Source: Candidatus Bathyarchaeota archaeon (lineage in GTDB: Archaea > Thermoproteota > Bathyarchaeia > Bathyarchaeales > Bathycorpusculaceae). From it: a stretch of DNA of 64,000 nucleotides. Each line of letters starts with the position of its first letter. Position 1 is the first letter of the stretch. Location of the stretch: assembly GCA_026014665.1 (NCBI GenBank), contig JAOZHX010000019.1, positions 62,001 through 126,000 on the forward strand, read 5' to 3'. Below are positions 47,854 to 55,601 of this stretch, piece by piece. The notes beneath the pieces are model-generated. The model did no database searches. It was not told where the DNA came from and saw nothing but the letters and a program-made list of their open reading frames with translations. A program made the position numbers and the translations under genes.

Positions 47854-48363
47854 ATGAAAGAACTAAAACCAATTGATTACAAGATTCTTTTTGAGTTAAT
47901 GAAAGATTCGCACAGGAGCGATAGACAACTGGCAAAATCTCTTGGTGTTTCTCAACCTACCGTTACTCGTAGGCGCGCTATGCTTGAAGAAAACTTCATC
48001 GAAGGCTATACAGTTATTCCGAAGTTTGGGCAAATCGGCTTTGAAATAGCTGCAATAACCTTCCTGAAAAGTAAATTGAAGTACCAAACAGGCGAGGACC
48101 GAACCCAAGCCTTGGAGAAAATGAAGGAATGGTACACAAATCGGACCAACGTGGTTTTGGTCGTGGAAGGCAGAGGCATGGGTTGGGATATCGTTTGTGT
48201 TTCGTTACATAAGGATTTTGAGGATTTTGCTGCCTTCATTAGGGCACATGACTCCGAGTTAGCGGATTGGGTGGTTGAGAGCCAAACGTTCCATGCTGAC
48301 CTCAAAGGTGGAATTGTGATTAAGCCGTTCCACCTTAAGTATCTGGCTTCACTTAACCAATAA
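47854..48363 (+). CDS. Lrp/AsnC-type transcriptional regulator
   Basis: From ATG 47854 the protein has 169 residues (a TTG at 47845 adds three). The N-terminal helix-turn-helix is KPIDYKILFELMKDSHRSDR and QLAKSLGVSQPTVTRRRAML. The rest is a RAM-like effector domain, longer than usual, with VVLVVEGRGMGWDIVCVSLH. Such proteins bind amino acids and control genes for their metabolism. The divergent M20 peptidase is an obvious candidate target. Confidence 0.82.
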   Translation: MKELKPIDYKILFELMKDSHRSDRQLAKSLGVSQPTVTRRRAMLEENFIEGYTVIPKFGQIGFEIAAITFLKSKLKYQTGEDRTQALEKMKEWYTNRTNVVLVVEGRGMGWDIVCVSLHKDFEDFAAFIRAHDSELADWVVESQTFHADLKGGIVIKPFHLKYLASLNQ

Positions 48364-48458
48364 TCCCATTCTTTTCTCTTTGTAGCATACGTTTTCTAAG
48401 CTAACCTAATGTTTGAGGCAAGCGTTAGAAGGTTGCTTTAGAGTTTATCTTCGGTTAA

Positions 48459-48466
48459 TTTTTTTT
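48459..48466 (+). terminator. T8 run behind the regulator gene
   Basis: Eight T residues follow a TTAA about 95 bases after the stop. A T-run of this length is enough for archaeal termination. The rest of the 279 bases to 48643 holds no clear gene. Confidence 0.35.
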
Positions 48467-48642
48467 AGCAAGCGTTTCTTTGGCAGCTTGGGCTTTTTTG
48501 TTCTGCTTACATCAACAGCCACACTAATCAACCCATAAAAAGTTACGGGCTCTAAAGATATAAGATTTGCAGTATTAGGGGTTGCTGTTCATTATAAAAC
48601 GGTATGAGACAGCATCTCAAACGGGTTTGATGATGCAGGCTG

Positions 48643-49071
48643 TTAAAGTTGGTTACGTATTTTTTTAGCCATCTCATCTAGTTTGGAGCGTTCAACCATT
48701 TTTAGGTCACTAAAAGACGGGAGTTTTTGTCCTAGAAAACGCGGAACCACATGTACATGCAAATGGAAGATATCTTGGCCTGCAGCTCTGCCGGTCTGCT
48801 GGATGATGCTTATACCGTCGGCTTCTGTTGCTTTTTTAATGGCCAGAGAAAGCGTTTTGGCGATTATGTGGATTTGGCATAGCTCTTTTTCGGGTGTGTC
48901 AAAGATGTCGACGTAGTGAACTTTTGGTATGACGAGTGTGTGTCCCATGTTTAGCGGTCGAATGTCCAATAAAGCCATCACGTTTTCATCTTCGTAGAGA
49001 ATGCTCGCTGGCGCTTGTTTTTGCACTATCTTGCAGAATATGCATGATTCGTCGTACTTCAAACAATTCAC
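48643..49071 (-). CDS. HIT-family nucleotide-binding protein
   Basis: The 142-residue protein has CIFCKIVQKQAPASILYEDE at the start and the histidine triad HLHVHVVPRF at about residue 105. HIT proteins hydrolyse or transfer nucleotidyl groups, such as AMP-NH2 or ApnA. The opening CIFC may bind zinc. The start at 49071 is the only ATG before this motif. It is divergent from the DUF59 gene. Confidence 0.93.
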   Translation of the reverse strand: MNCLKYDESCIFCKIVQKQAPASILYEDENVMALLDIRPLNMGHTLVIPKVHYVDIFDTPEKELCQIHIIAKTLSLAIKKATEADGISIIQQTGRAAGQDIFHLHVHVVPRFLGQKLPSFSDLKMVERSKLDEMAKKIRNQL

Positions 49072-49163
49072 CGCTAAACCATCTTGGCTGCTATGGTTTT
49101 AATCAATCAGTTTATATGCTTTGCCACTTCATATCTTTTTCAGTAACAGCCGAGTTGAATGTT

Positions 49164-49448
49164 ATGACTGAACTGGAAGATAAAGTACGGCAAGAAGTAG
49201 GTAAAGTTGAAGACCCAGAGACTGGCCAAACGTTTGAAGAAATGCAGATGATTCAGAGCGTCAAAGAAACTGCACCAGGCACCGTCACTGTGGAATTTGT
49301 TCCAACAAGCCCATTCTGCCCCATAGCATTCAAGCTAGCAGCAGACATTCGGGACGCCGCTAAAACCGTGCCAGGCGTACAAAAAGCCATAGTTTTCTGC
49401 CGTGGGCACGCCATGGAACAGCAGATAAACGAAATGACAAACAAATAG
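49164..49448 (+). CDS. DUF59/MIP18-type iron-sulfur assembly protein
   Basis: The frame runs upstream, but the ATG at 49164 begins MTELEDKVRQEVGKVEDPET, the normal start, giving 94 residues. VEFVPTSPFCPIAFKLAADI holds the conserved Cys of the family (SufT/PaaD/MIP18), which helps to mature iron-sulfur proteins. KTVPGVQKAIVFCRGHAMEQ ends the domain. It stands alone, divergent from the HIT gene. Confidence 0.85.
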   Translation: MTELEDKVRQEVGKVEDPETGQTFEEMQMIQSVKETAPGTVTVEFVPTSPFCPIAFKLAADIRDAAKTVPGVQKAIVFCRGHAMEQQINEMTNK

Positions 49449-49488
49449 ATTCTTGCCTTTATTCAATTAACAATAACTCTAATTTTAA

Positions 49489-49644
49489 AGCGGTAATTTT
49501 AATCTCGAAATCATCAGGCTGCTTACCAAGTTCTGGGTCGATGGCCAGAAACTATCGGAGGCTCAGCTTCTCTGGCTGCGGGATGAAAAAAGCGAAGGAC
49601 GAACGCAACGTAGATTGGAGAAAATTAAAACCTATCTTCACTAA
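49489..49644 (+). pseudogene. possible gene remnant, open frame without start
   Basis: An open frame of 51 codons reads SGNFNLEIIRLLTKFWVDGQ and KLSEAQLLWLRDEKSEGRTQ, with protein-like helix pattern, to TAA at 49642. No ATG, GTG or TTG lies near its beginning. It may be the tail of a lost gene; chance is also possible. Confidence 0.25.
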
Positions 49645-49679
49645 GTAACTGTAACATCTGTATGGCATGAGTTTTTAGG

Positions 49680-50441
49680 CTACTTCATTCGGCCAAAAGC
49701 CCATGTGCCAACACCGACCATTACCACGTCAAAGATGCAGACAATGCCGAGGTTGATGTAGAGGGGTTGAAGTGGGGTCCAAGCTGAGCCTAAAATAATC
49801 GTGCGCAAAGCATCGATTCCGTAAGTTAACGGATTAAAGGTTGAGGCTACTTGTAGCCACTCAGGGGTTCCTGGTCCAGAAACCGGAAACAAAGCGCCGC
49901 TAAGGAAGAATAGGGGCAGGTTGATGAAGGTTTGGATTGCACCGAAGTTTTCTAGGCTGCCCATGAAGCTGGCTATCGTTAAGCCTACGCTGACTAGGCC
50001 AAACGTAATGAGCAGCATAATCGGTAGGACAGCAATCAACGTTATGGGGTTAAAGGGGATGCCTAAGATAAAACCGAAAGCAAAGACGATTATGCCTTGG
50101 AGCAGGGCGGCGGTGCTGTCGCCGAACATTTTCCCCATAAAAATGGTGAAACGTGAAACTGGCGCAACTAAGATTTCTTTCATAAAGCCGAATTCTTTGT
50201 CCCAAATCACGCTTATGCCCATGAACATCGCGGTGAAGAGCAATGTTTGCCCTATAATGCCTGGGAAAAGGTATTGTTGGTAATTTATTCCTGGAATGAG
50301 GAGACGTGCACCAAACCCTCCTGCAAAAACCACCAGCCACAACAGCGGCTGAACGAAACTTACGATTACCCTTACTCGGTCACGAATGAAACGTTTGATT
50401 TCTCTCAGCCACAGAGTGTATAATGCCCGTATCTCAGTCAT
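49680..50441 (-). CDS. ABC-2 type exporter permease
   Basis: The 253-residue protein has six membrane helices, opening with LWLREIKRFIRDRVRVIVSF and QPLLWLVVFAGGFGARLLIP, and the ABC-2 core DKEFGFMKEILVAPVSRFTI. It ends VVMVGVGTWAFGRMK. It is the membrane part of a two-gene exporter with the ATPase whose stop overlaps its ATG (ATGA). Confidence 0.92.
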   Translation of the reverse strand: MTEIRALYTLWLREIKRFIRDRVRVIVSFVQPLLWLVVFAGGFGARLLIPGINYQQYLFPGIIGQTLLFTAMFMGISVIWDKEFGFMKEILVAPVSRFTIFMGKMFGDSTAALLQGIIVFAFGFILGIPFNPITLIAVLPIMLLITFGLVSVGLTIASFMGSLENFGAIQTFINLPLFFLSGALFPVSGPGTPEWLQVASTFNPLTYGIDALRTIILGSAWTPLQPLYINLGIVCIFDVVMVGVGTWAFGRMK

Positions 50442-51427
50442 CGTATAGCTCTCCTTTGAGCCGCAGCCAAGCCATGTAGTTCGCGAGAATTGTCTTCGCG
50501 GATGGAACGCCCAGTGTAGTGCAAGAAGACATCTTCTAAGTTGGGTTCCCGCGAAATTAACGATTCAACATAAATGTTGTTTTGAGTGGCTATTTCCATA
50601 ATGCGGGGCAGGGCTGCTTTGCCATTATGCACAGTAATTTCTAGAGCGCCGTCCACTATGCGGGTTTGGTTGAGCCCCAGCCAATGGGAAACTAATTTGT
50701 TTAACGCATCAATGTTGTTAGCTCGAACGGTAACAACGTCTCCTTCAAGGGTTTCTTTGAGGGCTGGAGGCGTGTCTAAAACCACGATTTTTCCATGGTC
50801 CATAATTGCGATGCGGTCTGAGAGCCTATCTGCCTCATCCATGTAGTGAGTGGTCAAGACGACGGTTATGTCATGGGCTTCTTTGAGTTCCTTTATGTAT
50901 TTCCAGATGTGATCTCGCGTCTGCGGGTCTAAGCCCACTGTCGGTTCATCCAGAAATAAAACTTTAGGGTAATGGATTAATCCTCTACCTAACTCAAGTC
51001 TGCGTCGCATGCCGCCTGAGTAAGTCCGCAATAAATCATCCGCCCTATCTTCGAGTTCCACGAGTTTAAGGATGCGAGCTATGCGGTCCTTTTGTTCTGA
51101 CGCTGGAACGCCATAAAGATTGGCGTGCATAGTGAGGTTTTCTCTGGCTGTTAAACGGTCGTCGATGCTTGGGTCTTGAAAGACTATGCCTATGGACTTG
51201 CGCACTTTATCGGCTTCACTGATAAGGTCATAGCCGTTGACTGTTGCGGTTCCTGAGGTTGGTTTTAGGATGGTGCAAAGCATCGAAACAGTTGTCGTTT
51301 TTCCAGCGCCGTTCGGTCCGAGCAACCCAAAAATTTCTCCAGGCTCCACTGTTATGTCTAGGCTGTCGACTGCTTTTAAGGTATTGAAAGTTTTTGTTAG
51401 CTTATGAGTTTGGATTGTGTAGGGCAT
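50438..51427 (-). CDS. ABC-2 exporter ATP-binding protein (daunorubicin-resistance type)
   Basis: The 329-residue ATPase has Walker A GPNGAGKTTTVSML, Q-loop FQDPSIDDRLTARENL, signature YSGGMRRRLELGRGLI, Walker B VLFLDEPTVGLDP and switch LTTHYMDEADRLSDR, the pattern of the DrrA group. It also has the C-terminal extension typical of that group, ending NLEDVFLHYTGRSIRED. It drives the following permease. Confidence 0.94.
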   Translation of the reverse strand: MPYTIQTHKLTKTFNTLKAVDSLDITVEPGEIFGLLGPNGAGKTTTVSMLCTILKPTSGTATVNGYDLISEADKVRKSIGIVFQDPSIDDRLTARENLTMHANLYGVPASEQKDRIARILKLVELEDRADDLLRTYSGGMRRRLELGRGLIHYPKVLFLDEPTVGLDPQTRDHIWKYIKELKEAHDITVVLTTHYMDEADRLSDRIAIMDHGKIVVLDTPPALKETLEGDVVTVRANNIDALNKLVSHWLGLNQTRIVDGALEITVHNGKAALPRIMEIATQNNIYVESLISREPNLEDVFLHYTGRSIREDNSRELHGLAAAQRRAIR

Positions 51428-51881
51428 TTAAATTTTCTCTTTTAGCATTGAAACCTAAGTCAGATTTAAGGATATTCTCAGGCTTAGGCCAAAAATTTAG
51501 AAAAAAAATAAGTATCAGCACTTGAGTGGGCTGTGAAAAAACGCTTATTGTATGCTTGCTTGAAATATCGTTGAACATGTAAGAGCCCGTGATTGCTACC
51601 GGTAAGTGTTGGCTTGCCCCACAGGTTACGCCGACGGTTCCAGAGTCGTTGAGTTTGCAGTTCAAATCGGCTGTTGCAGTGATTATCGCCCAGAAGGTTG
51701 GGTCGAAAACGAGTTTGCGTCGGTATTATGGCATGCATAGTTTCCATCTTGGGCTAAGATGTTGCCATGCAAATCCAAGTTAAGTGCAAGCTACCGCCAA
51801 CTGAAAATTAACGCTCGGTAACTACTAATGTCACAACATTAAAATTAGCCTTTAAAACTAGTTTTTACATGAGATGATTTT
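51428..51881. other. intergenic stretch with a possible gene remnant
   Basis: A minus-strand open frame from about 51720 to 51402 reads LVFDPTFWAIITATADLNCK and LNDSGTVGVTCGASQHLPVA, then GSYMFNDIS and a hydrophobic FSQPTQVLILIFFLNFW before running into the ATPase start. It has no ribosome site and only an internal ATG at 51665. It looks like part of a secreted protein but could be chance. A TTTAAAACT near 51852 may be the promoter of the OsmC gene. Confidence 0.35.
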
Positions 51882-52322
51882 ATGCCTGAGATGAATTTTG
51901 AAGGAGTAGCCACTTGGAAAGGCGGCACTGAATGTCAACTCTCAGTCGGAGGAAAACAAATCGTAGCTGTCAGCCCACCACCATCGTTTGGTGGAACGCC
52001 AGGTTACTGCACCCCAGAAGACATATTTGCTGCAGCGTTAGCATCATGCATAAATACCTTGTTTTTGCTGATCGCTAAAAACAGCCAACTTGGCCTAAAA
52101 AACTTAGAGACAAAAGCAACAGTTAAAATGAACGTGGAAGGGATGGAGAAACTAATCTTCACCAACGTGCACTTCGCCATGGATGTCAGCTTAGAAAACG
52201 ATAATGACTGGGAACGCAAAAAAGCGAACACGGTTTATGGGATGGCTCAAAAGATTTGTCCAATCCGACAGTCATGGGGTGAAGATGTTCCGATAAGCTT
52301 TGAACTGAATTTTAAACCCTAA
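51882..52322 (+). CDS. OsmC/Ohr-family protein
   Basis: The 146-residue protein has PEDIFAAALASCINTLFLLI with the first redox Cys (about residue 57) and AQKICPIRQSWG with the second (about residue 127), the pair used by OsmC/Ohr thiol peroxidases to reduce organic hydroperoxides. The opening FEGVATWKGGTECQLSVGGK forms the first strands. It probably protects from peroxide. It is a single gene. Confidence 0.9.
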   Translation: MPEMNFEGVATWKGGTECQLSVGGKQIVAVSPPPSFGGTPGYCTPEDIFAAALASCINTLFLLIAKNSQLGLKNLETKATVKMNVEGMEKLIFTNVHFAMDVSLENDNDWERKKANTVYGMAQKICPIRQSWGEDVPISFELNFKP

Positions 52323-52520
52323 CTGCCGCTTCAAATTACACGGTGCTTGAAAAAGAAAACTTGCCAGCCCACCCAGCAATGACAAAGACAGGGAAAATAC
52401 GACGACTTATCAGCTTGGTATCACATCGTTAGATTGTTGTTTATAACCGATCGTCTGCACCAAAACAACCTTTACAAAAATCAGCGTAATGCCACCTTGA
52501 AGGATTAGTGTTCGCATTAG

Positions 52521-52532
52521 CCTTAAATATTG
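52521..52532 (+). promoter_or_regulatory. TATA box of the third ABC-2 exporter operon
   Basis: CCTTAAATATTG lies about 35-45 bases before the ATG at 52565, leaving a leader of roughly 15 bases. Confidence 0.45.
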
Positions 52533-52564
52533 AGGCATGCTATTTCAAGGCGGTGCCATTTCGC

Positions 52565-53338
52565 ATGAGTTTGCCAACCGCAGTTGAACTAAGAGACGTA
52601 ACAAAACGCTATAACGAAATCGTGGCAGTAAACAACATCAATCTCATCATCCACAAAGGAGAGATTTTCGCTCTTTTAGGACCCAACGGCTCAGGTAAAT
52701 CCACGACGCTCAAGATGCTGCTTGGGTTAGTTCAGCCGGACGCTGGCGAAATCAACGTTTTAGGTATAAACGTGCAGGAAGACCCTGTGGCGGTTAAGCG
52801 GCAGGTTGGTTATGTTCCTGAATCACCGAACATTTACGAGTTCTTAACTGGAATCGAATACCTCGACTTCATCGCTGACATCTATACTGTCCCAGCAGAA
52901 GAGAAAAAACAGCGCATAACGGAGTACCTCAAAGCCATGGACCTTGAAGGGCGAGAAGGCGACATGATTAACAGTTACTCTGACGGCATGAAAAAGAAAA
53001 TCAGCCTCATCTCAGCGTTCCTTCATAAACCCAAACTCTTGATTCTCGACGAACCACTAAACGCCTTGGATCCCAGAAGCGCAAGAATAGTCAAGGACTT
53101 TCTTCAAGAATTAAAAGCGCAGGGAGTCACGACGATTCTATCAACTCATGTATTAGAGATTGCTGAAGCCGTGTGCGACCGCATTGGCATCATGTACCAA
53201 GGCAGCATTTTGGCGTTAGGCAACATGGCGGAGCTTCGGCAACGAGCTAGCTTGCCAAGTTCAGGCTTAGAAGAGATTTTCCTCAAACTTACGGGAACTG
53301 GAGATTTGAAGGCTGTGGTCGAGGAACTGCTGAAATGA
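52565..53338 (+). CDS. ABC transporter ATP-binding protein
   Basis: The ATG at 52565 is preferred (257 residues) because a TATA box sits between it and the upstream end of the frame (GTG-type start at 52508). The protein has Walker A GPNGSGKSTTLKMLL, Q-loop VGYVPESPNIYEFLTG, signature YSDGMKKKISLISAFL, Walker B LLILDEPLNALDP and switch LSTHVLEIAE. It is the motor for the large permease that starts four bases before its end. Confidence 0.93.
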   Translation: MSLPTAVELRDVTKRYNEIVAVNNINLIIHKGEIFALLGPNGSGKSTTLKMLLGLVQPDAGEINVLGINVQEDPVAVKRQVGYVPESPNIYEFLTGIEYLDFIADIYTVPAEEKKQRITEYLKAMDLEGREGDMINSYSDGMKKKISLISAFLHKPKLLILDEPLNALDPRSARIVKDFLQELKAQGVTTILSTHVLEIAEAVCDRIGIMYQGSILALGNMAELRQRASLPSSGLEEIFLKLTGTGDLKAVVEELLK

Positions 53339-55026
53339 ATTGGAAGAATGTCTTATTCCTCATGCGGGTTGAACGCAAATCAGGCAGGCTAGTTAGGGGA
53401 GTAAAGACAACCAGGTACAGGGAAAGCGGGTTAGGAGCGTATTGGCCTTATCTGCTTGCCGTAGCCGTCGGCGTCATAGGCGGCTTGTTTGCTAATGCCC
53501 TTGCTGCCCTGGTTTATTCAAGTGGGACACCTGTGGGCGTTGCTCCTTTGGCAGAGGCGGCTGTTTCTTTTTTTGTCGCTACTCCAACCATCGTATTGCT
53601 GTTTTGTGTGGTACTCACCATGCTGCAGCAGATTCAGATTAGCGGCGCTAAGGCCACTACTCAGGTGATGTACTGGTTACCCATAACTTGGCAGGAGAAT
53701 ACTCTTGCCTCGATTCTTGCTAACTTACTCGGATTTCCCGTTGGGGTGGTGCTTGGATTTGCCTCAGGCATCCTTGTTTTCTCAGCTTTCAACGGGTTGA
53801 TTGCTCAGGGAGTTTTGACGACGTTGGCAGTGTTGGCAGCAGCTTTTATGGCTAGTTCTTTGACAGAAATTATCAGGATTCTTCAGGTGCGTTTTACGGG
53901 AGCGGTTTATAAATCAAGCGGTAGAGCAGCGGTGTGGGTTCGGTTCATCGGTTTGATTGTGGTTATCGTTGTTTTTTACACTGTTTACGCATTGATTACC
54001 TCTGGATTCACTAGCTTCGTAAGCGTCTTAACGCAGATTCAAACGAATGGGGTTTTCGTGCCCTTTGTCTGGGTTGCTCTTGCATTGTTTTATTTAGTTC
54101 AAGGCGCCTTTTTGGAAGGCATACTCTTCGTCGTCCTGTCAGCGCTGTTCATCGCAGGTTTGTACTATCTTGCTGTCCTATTGAACATGCGGTTTGGACT
54201 ATATGAGCCTCCAGCGATTAAAGTTCAAAAGAGCGGCATCTATGCGCCAAAAGCGGGTTTCTTGGGTAGACTCGGGTTCTCCACGGTTGAGGCGGCGTTA
54301 ATTCACAAGGATTTACGAGCGTTCACGAGGCGGCGAGAGCTCATGCAAATTTTCATCTTCCCCATAGCAATAATCGTTATTTTCTTGGTTCAATCTTTGG
54401 GCGTAACTAATAGTGGTGCTCCAAGTGCAGTAGGCACGGTTTACTTTGTCCTTATTTTTCTCTTTCCATCAGGCGCAGTCTCGATGACGTTGGGCAACTC
54501 GCTCATTGGAGAGGAAGGGCAAGCGGTATGGAGAATTTATGCTTCACCCATTTCCGCCCAAAACCTAGTTAAGAGCAAGCTTTTCTTTTTAGTCCTTATC
54601 TCAACTATAATCTTAATCATCACAGGTGCAGTGGGAATTGCGTTCTATCATCCCTCTCTACTAACTGCCATCTTAGCGTCGTTGGAAAGTTTCTTCATAA
54701 TACCTGCAATAGGTTCTGTGGCTCTTGCCATCGGTTTCAAGGGGGCAGATTTCTCGGCAGTACGTAGGGCAAGAATGATTCGTCCAACTTGGGCTATTAT
54801 AAGTTTGATAGCTTGCGGGTTGGCTGGTTTGGCGGTGCTTGCCCCTTTGGTTCCTTTTCTGCTGAGTGTTTTTGCATCTACTTTCATGGAAGTAGCGCCT
54901 ATGAGTATGCTTGATGTGGCGGTTTCTGTTGCATCGAGCGGTATTGTTGCGGCAATTATTACGTTCGTATTCTACAGGGTCAACCTGAACAGCGCACGCG
55001 AACTCCTAAGAAAAGCAGAAATGTAA
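53335..55026 (+). CDS. large ABC transporter permease
   Basis: The 563-residue protein has about twelve hydrophobic segments, from YWPYLLAVAVGVIGGLFANA to LDVAVSVASSGIVAAIITFV. A central cytoplasmic stretch includes LGRLGFSTVEAALIHKDLRA and RRRELMQIFIFPI, an arrangement common to large ABC-2-like permeases of archaea that act with a single ATPase. Export substrate is not known. It ends NSARELLRKAEM. The ATGA overlap shows coupling to the ATPase gene. Confidence 0.85.
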   Translation: MNWKNVLFLMRVERKSGRLVRGVKTTRYRESGLGAYWPYLLAVAVGVIGGLFANALAALVYSSGTPVGVAPLAEAAVSFFVATPTIVLLFCVVLTMLQQIQISGAKATTQVMYWLPITWQENTLASILANLLGFPVGVVLGFASGILVFSAFNGLIAQGVLTTLAVLAAAFMASSLTEIIRILQVRFTGAVYKSSGRAAVWVRFIGLIVVIVVFYTVYALITSGFTSFVSVLTQIQTNGVFVPFVWVALALFYLVQGAFLEGILFVVLSALFIAGLYYLAVLLNMRFGLYEPPAIKVQKSGIYAPKAGFLGRLGFSTVEAALIHKDLRAFTRRRELMQIFIFPIAIIVIFLVQSLGVTNSGAPSAVGTVYFVLIFLFPSGAVSMTLGNSLIGEEGQAVWRIYASPISAQNLVKSKLFFLVLISTIILIITGAVGIAFYHPSLLTAILASLESFFIIPAIGSVALAIGFKGADFSAVRRARMIRPTWAIISLIACGLAGLAVLAPLVPFLLSVFASTFMEVAPMSMLDVAVSVASSGIVAAIITFVFYRVNLNSARELLRKAEM

Positions 55027-55112
55027 AATGGAGGGTTGACCTTTTTTACTTATTAAACAGTCAAATTTAAAAGCAAATAGCTAGGTAACGTTAACTTGTT
55101 TGGGGATTGCTC

Positions 55113-55316
55113 GTGGGTAACGAAGGAAAGGGAACTATATTTAGACGGAAAGACGACAGGTACCTGCTCTATTTGCCTGTTCGGGTAGTGGACGACAGCA
55201 TGTTTCCGCTTAAATGCAACGGCTCAATGCCAGTAAGGATTCGTTTTAGCCCAAACGACAATAAACTTATCGTGGAAAAATGGGTAGAGGAACAGCCTGA
55301 GACCAAATCAAACTAG
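55113..55316 (+). CDS. small AbrB-like strand-rich protein
   Basis: The GTG at 55113 with GGGGAT in front gives 67 residues; a TTG at 55107 is possible. The protein reads KGTIFRRKDDRYLLYLPVRV and then DSMFPLKCNGSMPVRIRFSP and NDNKLIVEKWVEE, a strand pattern similar to short archaeal proteins with a swapped-hairpin AbrB-type look. DNA binding is possible but not shown. It follows the exporter operon by about 85 bases. Confidence 0.6.
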   Translation: MGNEGKGTIFRRKDDRYLLYLPVRVVDDSMFPLKCNGSMPVRIRFSPNDNKLIVEKWVEEQPETKSN

Positions 55317-55601
55317 AGCGTCGTTTTGACCTAATAGAATTTAAGAGGGAAAAACAGGTTAGTTAAGCGGACCAAGCCGTGCGCTAAAGCCAAAGGAAGA
55401 CTAAAAGGCAGGTGGGCAACGCCTTCTCCAGCCATAGCAGCCTGACCCGCTCAACTTTGGTTGGCTATCCCTTGCATTCCTGACAACACTTAACCCTCTT
55501 TTAAAATAAAAATTGATGTGGTTGCCTAACGCCTACTACAATAGCAAGCAAACACCAAACAAGCACTCAAACTTGCGGTTTTCTGCATTCAAAATGGGAA
55601 A

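Noticed and set aside
48480-48600. Minus-strand open frame reading GLISVAVDVSRTKKPKLPKK and on to INRR
   Set aside because: It looks somewhat protein-like, but there is no start with a ribosome site and it would give fewer than 30 residues; left as unexplained.
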